Source: Burkholderiales bacterium
Lineage (GTDB): Bacteria; Pseudomonadota; Gammaproteobacteria; Burkholderiales; Burkholderiaceae_E
Direction: 5' to 3'
DNA: 64,000 bases
Assembly: GCA_020248665.1 (NCBI GenBank)
Contig: JADCHE010000085.1
Span: 1 to 64,000 of the forward strand
The notes under the pieces were generated by a model. It saw only the letters and a program-made list of their open reading frames with translations. It ran no database searches and was not told the origin of the DNA. Shown here in pieces: positions 45,030 through 53,680 of the stretch. Position numbers and translations under genes: made by a program. Positions within the stretch are counted from its first letter, which is position 1; each line of letters opens with the position of its first letter.

Positions 45030-46885
45030 TTGGTCCCGCTCCGGGTGGTCGCCGCGGTGATCCGGCCGATGATGAAGCGGGCGGTGATCGGCGTGCCGTC
45101 GTAGTGCAGCACCGAGACCAGCCGGTTCGGGTCGACCTGCAGCTCGTTGACCAGCATCGACTTCATCTGCGCGTCCCGGTTCTGCTCGACGACGAACACC
45201 GTCTCGTGCGCGTCGATGAACTCGAGCACCGAGTCGGGGAACGGGAACGCGCGCAGCCGCATGGTGTCGAGCACGACGCCGTGCTCCTCGAGCACCTCGA
45301 GCGCCTCGTCCATCGCCGGGCTCGTGGAGCCGAAGTAGATCGCGCCGAGCGCGGTCTTCTTCTTCGCCTTGCGCACCACCGGCTGCGGCACCAGTGCCTT
45401 CGCGGTGTCGAACTTCTTCAGCAGCCGCTCCATGTTGTAGACGTAGTCCGGCCCCGCCTCGGAGTACTTCGCGTACGGATTGCGCGTCGTGCCGCGCGTG
45501 AAGTAGGCGCCCTTCGTCGGGTGCGTGCCGGGGTAGGTGCGGTACGGGATGCCGTCGCCGTCGACGTCGAGGTAGCGGCCGAAGTCGCGGCCGGACTCGA
45601 GCATGTCGTGGTCCATCACCTTGCCGCGGTCCATCGTCTTCGAGTCGTCCCATTCGAGCGGACGGCACAGCCGGGTGTTCATGCCGATGTCGAGGTCGGT
45701 CATGACGAACACCGGCGTCTGCAGCCGGTCGGCGAGGTCGAGCGCCGCGGCCGTGTGCTCGAAGCACTCGGTCGGATCCTCCGGCAGCAGCAGCACGTGC
45801 TTGGTGTCCCCGTGCGACGCGTACGCGCAGGCGATCAGGTCGGCCTGCTGCGTGCGCGTCGGCATGCCGGTCGACGGCCCGCCGCGCTGCACGTTCACGA
45901 TCGTCACCGGGATCTCGGCGAAGTAGGCCAGGCCGATGAACTCGGTCATCAGCGAGATGCCGGGGCCGCTGGTCGCCGTGAACGCGCGCGCGCCGTTCCA
46001 GCCGGCGCCCACCACCATGCCGATCGAGGCGAGCTCGTCCTCCGCCTGCACGATCGCGACGTTCGAACGCCCGGTCGCCGGGTCGACGCGGAACTTCTTC
46101 GCCCACGACGTGAACGCCTCGGCCACCGACGAGCTCGGCGTGATCGGGTACCACGCGCAGACGCTCGCGCCGCCGTAGATCGCGCCGAGCGCCGCGGCCG
46201 AGTTGCCTTCCATGAAGATCCGGTCGCCGACCGCGTCGCGCCGCTCGACGCGCAGCCCGATCGGCTCGAGGCACTGCGCCGCGTAGTCGCGGCCGAGGTG
46301 CAGCGCCTTGACGTTCGAGTCGAGCAGCCGCTCCTTGCCCCTGTACTGCTCGCCGAAGAGCCGCTCGATCGCGCTCGCCTCTATGCCCAGCAGCACCGAC
46401 AGCGCGCCGAGGCAGACGATGTTCTTCATCAGCTGCCGCTCGCGCGACTCGGCGTAGGTCGCGTTGCAGATCTCGGTGAGCGGCATGCCGATCGCGATCA
46501 CGTCGTCGCGGAACTTCTCGCGAGGCAGGAACTTCGTCGAGTCGTGGAACAGGTAGCCGCCCGGCTCGATCTCCTTGACGTCGCGGTCCCAGGTCTGCGG
46601 GTTCATCGCGACCATCATGTCGACGCCGCCGCGCCGTCCGAGCCAGCCCTTCTCCGACACGCGCACCTCGTACCAGGTGGGCAGGCCCTGGATGTTCGAC
46701 GGGAAGATGTTGCGTGGGCTGACCGGCACGCCCATGCGCAGGATCGCGCGCGCGAACAGCTCGTTGGCCGAGGCCGATCCCGAGCCGTTGACGTTGGCGA
46801 ACTTGACGACGAAGTCGTTGACGGCGGCCAGCGGCCGCGCGACGACGGCAGGCCGCGCCTGCTCGGGATTGAGCGGGGCGTTCAT
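45026..46885 (-). CDS. korA: 2-oxoacid:acceptor oxidoreductase alpha subunit, gamma-alpha fusion (KorA-like)
   Basis: A 619-residue protein. The N-terminal gamma-type domain (about 20-200) has NVNGSGSASANELFARAILR and RRGGVDMMVAMNPQTW. The alpha-type pyrimidine-binding domain follows from about 225: EGNSAAALGAIYGGASVCAW, then YPITPSSSVAEAF. The transketolase-C-like domain ends the protein (DTMRLRAFPFPDSVLEFIDA). This gamma-alpha fusion is typical of aerobic-bacterial and Thauera/Azoarcus-type KOR enzymes. It lies between the flavoprotein and beta subunit genes, with ATGA overlaps on both sides, so all three are coupled. Confidence 0.9.
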   Translation of the reverse strand: MNAPLNPEQARPAVVARPLAAVNDFVVKFANVNGSGSASANELFARAILRMGVPVSPRNIFPSNIQGLPTWYEVRVSEKGWLGRRGGVDMMVAMNPQTWDRDVKEIEPGGYLFHDSTKFLPREKFRDDVIAIGMPLTEICNATYAESRERQLMKNIVCLGALSVLLGIEASAIERLFGEQYRGKERLLDSNVKALHLGRDYAAQCLEPIGLRVERRDAVGDRIFMEGNSAAALGAIYGGASVCAWYPITPSSSVAEAFTSWAKKFRVDPATGRSNVAIVQAEDELASIGMVVGAGWNGARAFTATSGPGISLMTEFIGLAYFAEIPVTIVNVQRGGPSTGMPTRTQQADLIACAYASHGDTKHVLLLPEDPTECFEHTAAALDLADRLQTPVFVMTDLDIGMNTRLCRPLEWDDSKTMDRGKVMDHDMLESGRDFGRYLDVDGDGIPYRTYPGTHPTKGAYFTRGTTRNPYAKYSEAGPDYVYNMERLLKKFDTAKALVPQPVVRKAKKKTALGAIYFGSTSPAMDEALEVLEEHGVVLDTMRLRAFPFPDSVLEFIDAHETVFVVEQNRDAQMKSMLVNELQVDPNRLVSVLHYDGTPITARFIIGRITAATTRSGTK

Positions 46886-48801
46886 GCGTGCCTCCGTTGG
46901 GCGGGTTCGGCGAGCACGGCGCCGCCGCCGCCGCCGGCCGACACCGCCGTCCTGTACGGCGCTCGGTTCACGCCGGCCCCCGCGCGCTGCGGCGTGCCGC
47001 CTGCGTGCGTCATCTGCAGCAGGAACTTCTGCATGTCCCACGCGCCGGTCGGGCAGCGCTCGGCGCACAGGCCGCAGTGCAGGCAGACGTCCTCGTCCTT
47101 GACCATCACGCGCCCGGTCATCTTCAGCGCGTCGGACACGTAGAGCGCCTGCGCGAGGTTGGTCGCCGGCGCGCTCAGGCGCCCGCGCAGATCGGCCTCC
47201 TCGCCGTTGGCGGTGAACGTGATGCAGTCCATCGGGCAGATGTCGACGCACGCGTCGCACTCGATGCAGCTCGGCGCCGAGAACACCGTCTGCACGTCGC
47301 AGTTGAGGCAGCGTTGCGTCTCCTTGTAGGCGACGGCCGGGTCGAAGCCGAGCTCGACCTCGACCTTGATGCTGCGCAGCGCCTTCTCGGCCGCGGCCCA
47401 CGGCACCTTGTGACGCATGTCGTTGGCCACGTCGTTGTCGTAGGCCCACTCGTGGATGCCCATCTTCTGCGACGCGAGCGTGACGCCGGGCGCGGGCCGC
47501 TGCGAGACGTCCTCGCCCTCGAGGTGCTTGTGGATCGAGACCGCCGCGTCGTGGCCGTGCGCCACCGCCCAGATGATGTTCTTGGGGCCGAGCGCCGCGT
47601 CGCCGCCGAAGAACACGTTCGGGATCGTCGACTGCAGCGTCTTCTCGTCGAGCTTCGGCATGCCCCAGCGGTCGAATTCCAGGCCGATGTCGCGCTCGAT
47701 CCAGGGGAACGCGTTCTCCTGCCCGATCGCGACGAGCACGTCGTCGCACTCGTGGCGGTGCTCCGGCTCGCCGGTCGGCACCAGCGAGCGCTTGCGCCGC
47801 CCCTCGGCGTCGGTCGACCAGACCGCCTGCACCTTCTCGAAGGTCATCGCGACGATCCGGCCCTCGACGTGCTCGACCGCCTTCGGCACCAGGCAGTCGA
47901 GGATCGGGATGCCTTCGTGGATCGCGTCCTCCTTCTCCCACGGCGAGGCCTTCATCTCCTCGAACGGCGAGCGGACGATGACCTTGACGTCCTCGCCGCC
48001 GAGGCGCTTGGCCGAGCGGCAGCAGTCCATCGCGGTGTTGCCGCCGCCGAGGACGATCACCCGCTTGCCGACCTTCGTCACGTGGCCGAACGAGACCGAC
48101 GCGAGCCAGTCGATGCCGATGTGGATGTTCGCGGCGGCCTCGGTGCGACCGGGCACGTCGAGGTCGCGGCCACGCGGCGCGCCGGAGCCGACGAAGATCG
48201 CGTCGAAGCCCTCGGCGAGCAGCGCCTTCATGGAGTCGATCCGGCGGTGCACGAACTTCACGTCGCCGAGCCGCGTCACCCAACCCATCTCCTCGTCGAT
48301 CACCGACTCGGGCAACCGGAAGCGCGGGATCTGCGAGCGGATGAAGCCGCCCATCCGCGGCTCCTGGTCGAAGACCGTGATGTCGTAGCCGAGCGGCGCG
48401 AGGTCGCGCGCGACGGTCATCGACGCGGGGCCCGCGCCGATGCACGCGATGCGCCGGCCGTTCGGCGCGGCCGCGGGCGGCGGCATCATCGGCTCGACGT
48501 CGCCCTTGAAGTCGGCCGCGACGCGCTTCAAGCGACAGATCGCGACCGGCTCGGGCGTCGGCAGGTTCTCGTCCTCGACGCGGCCGCGACGGCACGCAGG
48601 CTCGCACGGGCGGTCGCAGGTGCGGCCGAGGATCCCGGGAAAGACGTTCGAGGTCCAGTTGATCATGTACGCGTCGGCGTAGCGGCCGGCGGCGATCAGG
48701 CGGATGTACTCGGGAACGGGGGTGTGGGCCGGGCAGGCCCATTGACAGTCGACCACCTTGTGGAAGTGGTCGGGATCGCGGATGTCGGTGGGACGCACCA
48801 T
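46882..48801 (-). CDS. korC: FAD/Fe-S NAD(P)H-linked electron-transfer subunit (GltD/KorC-like)
   Basis: A 639-residue flavoprotein. The N-terminal cysteine segment (CQWACPAHTPVPEY, then GRTCDRPCEPACRRG) resembles the glutamate synthase small subunit. FAD binding is IACIGAGPASMTVARDL, NAD(P) binding VIVLGGGNTAMDCCRSAK. Two ferredoxin-type [4Fe-4S] motifs follow: CIECDACVDICPMDC and CLHCGLCAERCPTG. It probably passes electrons from the 2-oxoacid oxidoreductase to NADP+, as in the three-subunit 2-oxoglutarate:NADP+ oxidoreductase of Azoarcus evansii. ATG 48801 follows an AGGGAGG site. A Gly/Ala-rich tail ends the protein. Confidence 0.9.
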   Translation of the reverse strand: MVRPTDIRDPDHFHKVVDCQWACPAHTPVPEYIRLIAAGRYADAYMINWTSNVFPGILGRTCDRPCEPACRRGRVEDENLPTPEPVAICRLKRVAADFKGDVEPMMPPPAAAPNGRRIACIGAGPASMTVARDLAPLGYDITVFDQEPRMGGFIRSQIPRFRLPESVIDEEMGWVTRLGDVKFVHRRIDSMKALLAEGFDAIFVGSGAPRGRDLDVPGRTEAAANIHIGIDWLASVSFGHVTKVGKRVIVLGGGNTAMDCCRSAKRLGGEDVKVIVRSPFEEMKASPWEKEDAIHEGIPILDCLVPKAVEHVEGRIVAMTFEKVQAVWSTDAEGRRKRSLVPTGEPEHRHECDDVLVAIGQENAFPWIERDIGLEFDRWGMPKLDEKTLQSTIPNVFFGGDAALGPKNIIWAVAHGHDAAVSIHKHLEGEDVSQRPAPGVTLASQKMGIHEWAYDNDVANDMRHKVPWAAAEKALRSIKVEVELGFDPAVAYKETQRCLNCDVQTVFSAPSCIECDACVDICPMDCITFTANGEEADLRGRLSAPATNLAQALYVSDALKMTGRVMVKDEDVCLHCGLCAERCPTGAWDMQKFLLQMTHAGGTPQRAGAGVNRAPYRTAVSAGGGGGAVLAEPAQRRHA

Positions 48802-48957
48802 CTCCTCCCTGCGACGCCTCGTCCGTGCGGGACGGGCGTGCGTTCGGCCCGTGATCGAGTCGCGCGCCGGTCGGGCCGTCCGAGCGCCTGTTGTACGCAC
48901 GATACTAGCACCGCGCGGCGTCGGTAGAATGCCGCTTTCCCTCGGAGTCCGACCGGA

Positions 48958-50415
48958 TTGCAACGCGTCCTGGCCATCGCCCACGTGCTGGGCGGCATGC
49001 TGATGGTGACGGCCGCGACCTACCTGCTGCCGATCGGATGGTCGATCGCCGTGGGCGACGGCACCACCGACAGCTTCGTCGAGGCCGCGATCGGCACCGT
49101 CGCCGCGGGCCTGCTGCTCTGGGGCCCCACGCGCCGCTGGCGCCGCGAGCTGCAGGCGCGCGACGGCTGCCTGCTGGTGGTGCTGACCTGGGTGCTGATG
49201 GCCTCGGTCGCGATGGTCCCGTTCCTGCTGGAGCTGCCGGGCATCTCCTTCACCGACGCGTTCTTCGAGTCGATGTCGGCGCTGACGACCACCGGCGCGA
49301 CCGTTCTGACGGGCCTCGACACGCTGCCGCAGAGCCTGAACCTGTGGCGCCACGCGCTGCAGTGGTTCGGCGGCATGGGGATCATCGTGCTGGCGATCGC
49401 GGTGCTGCCGCTGCTCGGCGTCGGCGGCATGCAGCTCTTCAAGGCCGAGATGCCCGGGCCGATGAAGGAGACCAAGCTCACGCCCCGGATCACCCAGACC
49501 GCGAAGTACCTGTGGCTCATCTACGTGTCGATGACCGGCGTGTGCATCCTCGCGCTGCGCGCCGCCGGCATGAGCTGGTTCGACGCGGTCTGCCACGGCT
49601 TCTCGGCGCTCGCCCTCGGCGGCTTCTCCACCCGCGACGACAGCATCGCCGGCTTCGACTCGCCGGCGATCGAGATGATCCTCGGCGTGTTCATGATGCT
49701 CGCGGTCATCAACTTCACCGCGCACTTCCTCGCGCTGCGCACGCGCTCGCTCGAGGCCTACGCGCGGGACGTCGAGGCGCGCTGGGTCTGGAGCGCGATC
49801 GTCGGCGCGATCGTCGTGCTGACCGTGTACCTGTGGTGGAGCGACACCTACGCCGACCCCGCGCAGGCGCTGCGCGTGGCCGCGTTCAAGACGGTCTCGA
49901 TGGCCACCTCGAGCGGCTACACCGGTGCCGACTACGAGACCTGGCCGCCGCTCGCGGGGCTCGCGGTGCTGATGATCGGCGGGCTGTGCTCGTCGTCGGG
50001 CTCGACCGGCGGCGGCATCAAGATGGCGCGCACGCTGGTGCTCTTCAAGCAGGCCGGGCGGGAGCTGCTGCGGATGAGCCATCCGCGCGCGGTGCGCCCG
50101 CTGCTGCTCAACCGGCAGGTGGTCGGCGATCAGGTGGTGCTCGCGGTGCTCGGCTTCATGCTGCTCTACGGCGCGACGCTGATCGGGGTCACCCTGCTGC
50201 TGGTCGCGACGGGGCTCGACCTGACCTCGGCCTTCGGCGGCGCGTACGCGTGCCTGAACAACATCGGGCCGGCGCTCGGCGTGCTCGGCCCGACCGACAA
50301 CTACGCCGGGCTGAGCGACTTCCAGACCTGGATCTGCGCGTTCGCGATGCTGGCGGGGCGGCTCGAGCTGCTGACGGTGTTCGTGCTCGCGACGCCGGCG
50401 TTTTGGAGGCGATGA
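48958..50415 (+). CDS. trkH: Trk potassium uptake membrane subunit TrkH
   Basis: A 485-residue K+ channel protein of the TrkH/KtrB family. Four pore regions are visible, the first near MSALTTTGATVLTGLDTLPQ and later KTVSMATSSGYTGADYETWP; SSSGSTGGGIKMARTLVLFK and the R-R-x-LL-N-R loop (RPLLLNRQVVGDQ) are typical. TTG at 48958 is the apparent start; ATG codons at 48994 and 49000 are shorter alternatives. It requires TrkA, here 16 kb upstream. Downstream a CobW-type GTPase follows after 108 bases. A TAGAAT sequence lies about 28 bases upstream and may be a -10 box. Confidence 0.93.
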   Translation: MQRVLAIAHVLGGMLMVTAATYLLPIGWSIAVGDGTTDSFVEAAIGTVAAGLLLWGPTRRWRRELQARDGCLLVVLTWVLMASVAMVPFLLELPGISFTDAFFESMSALTTTGATVLTGLDTLPQSLNLWRHALQWFGGMGIIVLAIAVLPLLGVGGMQLFKAEMPGPMKETKLTPRITQTAKYLWLIYVSMTGVCILALRAAGMSWFDAVCHGFSALALGGFSTRDDSIAGFDSPAIEMILGVFMMLAVINFTAHFLALRTRSLEAYARDVEARWVWSAIVGAIVVLTVYLWWSDTYADPAQALRVAAFKTVSMATSSGYTGADYETWPPLAGLAVLMIGGLCSSSGSTGGGIKMARTLVLFKQAGRELLRMSHPRAVRPLLLNRQVVGDQVVLAVLGFMLLYGATLIGVTLLLVATGLDLTSAFGGAYACLNNIGPALGVLGPTDNYAGLSDFQTWICAFAMLAGRLELLTVFVLATPAFWRR

Positions 50416-50523
50416 GGCCGGGGTTTCGCCGAGCACCGCCCGGCGCCGGCCGAACGGTGCTCGGCATGCCTGCCGCGCACGGGTGCGTCGAGAACGTGGA
50501 TACGGCGAGAGCCGGCTGACTGA

Positions 50524-51681
50524 ATGCGCCGCGATCCGTCCCGCCCCGTCGACACCCTCCTCGTCACCGGCTTCCTCGGCGCCGGCAAGACGACCCTGCT
50601 CTCCGGCTGGCTCGCCGCCCGCCCCGCCGGCGAGCGCTGGGCGGTGCTGGTGAACGAGTTCGGCGCGCTCGGCGTGGATCGTGCGCTGCTCGGCGGCGAC
50701 GGCGCGGGCGGCGAGGTCGCGGTGGCCGAGGTCGCCGGGGGCTGCGCGTGCTGCGCGGCGCAGGCGACCTTCGACGCCACCCTGACGCGGCTGCTGCGCC
50801 GCGGCCCGTGGGACCGGCTGCTGCTCGAGACGACCGGGCTCGGCCATCCGGCCGGGCTGATCGACCGGCTGCGCGCGCCCCCGCTCGCCGCGCACGTGGC
50901 GCTGCGCCCGCCGGTCGCGGTCGTCGACGCGTCGCGCGCGGCGCTCTACCTCGACGCGTCCCGGCCCGACCACCATGCGATCGCGCTCGACCAGGCTGCG
51001 CTCGCCCGCGTGCTGGTGCTGAACCGCGCCGACGCGCTGCCGCCCGGCGAGGCCGATGCGCTCGCGGCCGCGCTGGGCGCGCTGCCGCCGTGGCCGCGCG
51101 CGGTGCTCGCGACGGCGGACGGTACGGTCCCGCTGGCGGCGGTGCTGGCGGCCGCGGAAGCGGCGACGGTCGCGCAAGGCGCTGCGACCACGCCGGGCGG
51201 TCCGGGCGCGGCCGGCGGGCGCGCGGTGGGCAAGGCCACCCGGCCCGCGGCCGCCGATGGCCCGGCCGCTGCCGGGACCGCGGCGCCCCGGCACGTGCCC
51301 GCGGCGTCGCCGCCGACGCCCGGCGAACCCGCCGCCACGCTCCCGGAGCCGATGCGCTGGCAGCGCACCGACCCCGCGGTCGGCGCCGCCGCCGCCGGCT
51401 GGTGGTGGCCCGCCGCCGCCGCGTTCGACCGGGCCCGTCTGCAGGCTGCGCTCGACGCGCTCGCCGCACCCGACGGGCCCCTGCGGGCCTGCGGCGTGCT
51501 GCGCGGCAAGGGCGTGTTCCGGACGGAGCGCGCGTGGTACGGCTGGCAGTGGGTCGACGGCCGGGCCGTCTGGCACGAGACCGCATGGCGCGCCGACAAC
51601 CGCCTCGAGATCCTTGCAAGAACGCCGATCGACCCTCAAGTGGTCGATCAGGCGCTTCGGGCGGCCGCATCGAAAGGATGA
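50524..51681 (+). CDS. CobW/P47K-family GTP-binding metallochaperone
   Basis: A 385-residue G3E GTPase of the COG0523 family. P-loop VTGFLGAGKTTLL at 15-27, metal-binding CxCC motif at 74-77 (GGCACCAAQ), ETTG near 101-104 and NRAD in the base-recognition position are present. A linker of about 65 residues rich in Ala, Pro and Gly separates this from the C-terminal CobW_C domain (WQRTDPAVGAAAAGWWWP, then CGVLRGKGVFRTERAWYGWQ). Many members have a His-rich metal loop in the linker; this one has almost none. It probably delivers zinc or another metal. No Zur box was recognised. Confidence 0.9.
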   Translation: MRRDPSRPVDTLLVTGFLGAGKTTLLSGWLAARPAGERWAVLVNEFGALGVDRALLGGDGAGGEVAVAEVAGGCACCAAQATFDATLTRLLRRGPWDRLLLETTGLGHPAGLIDRLRAPPLAAHVALRPPVAVVDASRAALYLDASRPDHHAIALDQAALARVLVLNRADALPPGEADALAAALGALPPWPRAVLATADGTVPLAAVLAAAEAATVAQGAATTPGGPGAAGGRAVGKATRPAAADGPAAAGTAAPRHVPAASPPTPGEPAATLPEPMRWQRTDPAVGAAAAGWWWPAAAAFDRARLQAALDALAAPDGPLRACGVLRGKGVFRTERAWYGWQWVDGRAVWHETAWRADNRLEILARTPIDPQVVDQALRAAASKG

Positions 51682-51813
51682 GTGGCGGACGACCGACGGA
51701 TGTGACGCAGGTCCGCGACGCCTGTCGGTCCCGGCAGCACGATCATCGGCGGGCGCTACGAGCCGGGAGCACGCCCCGCCACCCTTGCGGGGTCCCCACC
51801 GAGGTCCCTCTCG

Positions 51814-52065
51814 ATGAACATGATCTACAACAGCCCGAACTACTGCGTCGTGGAGTTCAAGTCCGCGGAAGGCGAGGCGTTCTCGGGCGGCTACGAGATC
51901 ATGGACAAGACCGCCAAGCGCGAGATCTTCCTCGGGGGCGCACTCGCCGAGAAGTTCCGCTTCGACGTCACCAAGCTGATCGCGACCGAACCCTCGATCG
52001 AGGAGGTCGACGACTTCCTCAGCAATTTCGAGGGCCTGATGCAGCAGCCGCTGGTGCTGCACTGA
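51814..52065 (+). CDS. DUF3567 family protein
   Basis: An 83-residue protein matching DUF3567, a small family found in Burkholderiales. It begins MNMIYNSPNYCVVEFKS, continues GGYEIMDKTAKREIFLGG and ends in IEEVDDFLSNFEGLMQQPLV, all near the family consensus. No function is known; it has no membrane segment and a single conserved Cys. It follows the CobW-type gene by 132 bases and likely has its own promoter. Base composition is slightly lower in GC than its neighbours, consistent with a conserved core gene. Confidence 0.85.
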   Translation: MNMIYNSPNYCVVEFKSAEGEAFSGGYEIMDKTAKREIFLGGALAEKFRFDVTKLIATEPSIEEVDDFLSNFEGLMQQPLVLH

Positions 52066-52374
52066 CCTGCCTCGCGACGCGCAGGAACGCACCGCACCCG
52101 CCTGCGTCCGCCTTGCCGGGACGCCCCGCCTGACGCGCCCGTCCGGCAGGTCCTGCGGACGCCTTCCGCGTGCCGGACGTGCATCGCGACGGTGTCGTGT
52201 CTCGCCAAGACGGCCTCGCCCGTCACGCGCCTGTCGTCATGATGGGGTGTGATGACGGGTTTTCCGGCGCGGGAACAGGGCGAATCCGACCGACGCGCAC
52301 GGCATCGGCGCACCGACCGCTTTCGCGCCGGCCGAGGGCGTCATCGCGCGATCGGATCGAATCGGGGACGGGGC
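52066..52374. other. Gene-free interval between DUF3567 and phnX
   Basis: A stretch of 309 bases without convincing coding sequence. It contains an imperfect inverted repeat at 52141-52160 (GTCCGGCAGGTCCTGCGGAC), which could be the stem of a weak DUF3567 terminator but has no T-run. The phnX promoter presumably lies in its right half; no box could be assigned. Confidence 0.5.
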
Positions 52375-53190
52375 ATGAGCGGATCGTTGAAGGCAGTGGT
52401 GTTCGACTGGGCCGGGACGATGGTCGACTTCGGGTCGCGTGCGCCGATGGGCGTGTTCGTCGAGGCCTTCGCGCGGTTCGGCGTCGAGGTCGGCGTCGCC
52501 GAGGCCCGCGGCCCGATGGGACGGCCCAAGCGCGACCACGTCGCCGCGCTGATGGCGATGCCGCGGATCGCCGCCGCGTGGGCCGCGAGGCACGGCCATC
52601 CGCCGGGCGAGGCCGACGTCGACGCCGTCTACGAGGTGTTCGTGCCGATGACCGTCGCGGTCGCGGCGCGGTTCTCCACGATGATCCCGGGCGCGGTCGA
52701 CACCGTCCGCGAGTTGCGGCGCCGCGGGCTGAGGATCGGCTCCACCACCGGCTACACTCGGGAGATCATGGCCCAGGTGCTGCCGCGCGCGGCCGCGGCG
52801 GGCTACGAGCCGGACAACCTGGTGTGCGCCGGCGATCTCGCCGAGGGTCGACCCGGCCCGCTGATGATGTACCGGACGATGGCCGACCTCGGCGTGTATC
52901 CGCCGTCGGCGATCGTCAAGGTCGACGACACCGCGCCGGGCATCGCCGAAGGCCTCGCCGCCGGCACCTGGACGGTCGGCGTGACCGCCTCCGGCAACGG
53001 GGTCGGGCTGTCGCTCGACGAGTGGAACGCGCTGCCGCCCGACGATCGCAGGCGGCGCGCCGACCTCGCCGGCGAGGCGCTGCGCCGAGCCGGCGCGCAC
53101 TGCCTGATCGACACCGTCGCTGCATTGCCGCGCGTCATCGACGAGATCGAGGCGCGGATGGCGCGGGGCGAACGCCCGGCCCATCCCTGA
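52375..53190 (+). CDS. phnX: Phosphonoacetaldehyde hydrolase
   Basis: A 271-residue HAD-family enzyme that splits phosphonoacetaldehyde into acetaldehyde and phosphate. The nucleophile is Asp11 in VVFDWAGTMVDFG, with Ala13 where most HADs have Asp, a hallmark of phosphonatases. The Schiff-base Lys52 is in GPMGRPKRDHVAALM. Later segments GSTTGYTREIM and KVDDTAPGIAEGLAAGTW complete the fold. Length is typical (about 270). The usual partner, 2-aminoethylphosphonate transaminase PhnW, is not within the window. It converges on the rhodanese gene after 21 bases. Confidence 0.92.
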   Translation: MSGSLKAVVFDWAGTMVDFGSRAPMGVFVEAFARFGVEVGVAEARGPMGRPKRDHVAALMAMPRIAAAWAARHGHPPGEADVDAVYEVFVPMTVAVAARFSTMIPGAVDTVRELRRRGLRIGSTTGYTREIMAQVLPRAAAAGYEPDNLVCAGDLAEGRPGPLMMYRTMADLGVYPPSAIVKVDDTAPGIAEGLAAGTWTVGVTASGNGVGLSLDEWNALPPDDRRRRADLAGEALRRAGAHCLIDTVAALPRVIDEIEARMARGERPAHP

Positions 53191-53211
53191 TCCCCGCGGA
53201 CGCCCGGGGCC

Positions 53212-53628
53212 CTAGAGCTGCTCCCACGGCAGGCCGGCGTGGCGCCAGCCGGAGCTCGTGCCGCGCCTGAACTTCTCGTCCAGCGGCCCTTCGAAGCCCT
53301 CGAGCACGTTGTGCACCTCGCGCCAGCCTGCCGCCTCGAGCGCCTGGCCGGCCGAGACCGAGCGCCGCCCGGAGCGGCAGATGATCACCACCGGCCGGTC
53401 GGTGTCGCCGGCGACCTGCCGCACGTCCTCGACGAAGTCCGGGTTCAGCTCGTACTTCAGCTCGTCGGCCCAGCAGATGTTGTGCGGGCGCAGCGGCTCC
53501 TCGCCCGGGCGCTCGACGAGCGCGTGGCCGACGAGGAAGTACTCGGCCTCGCTGCGGCAGTCGACGAACACCGCCTCGGGGTGCGCGAGGAGGAAGTCGT
53601 AGGCCTGGCGAGGGGTCAGGTGCTTCAT
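53212..53628 (-). CDS. Rhodanese-domain sulfurtransferase
   Basis: A 138-residue single-domain rhodanese. The active-site loop is VVIICRSGRRSVSAG with catalytic Cys84; the upstream CRSEAEYFLVGH is the substrate-shaping CH2A motif. Single rhodaneses shuttle sulfane sulfur in the cytosol. The ATG at 53628 is preferred over a GTG 18 bases upstream. It is 52 bases downstream of the HAD gene on the same strand and may share the catabolic transcript, though a sulfur role does not obviously fit that pathway. Confidence 0.9.
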   Translation of the reverse strand: MKHLTPRQAYDFLLAHPEAVFVDCRSEAEYFLVGHALVERPGEEPLRPHNICWADELKYELNPDFVEDVRQVAGDTDRPVVIICRSGRRSVSAGQALEAAGWREVHNVLEGFEGPLDEKFRRGTSSGWRHAGLPWEQL

Positions 53629-53680
53629 CGGCGCACCTTGTACCACAGCCGATGGTGCGCCGCCGCAGCCGTTCGCACGC

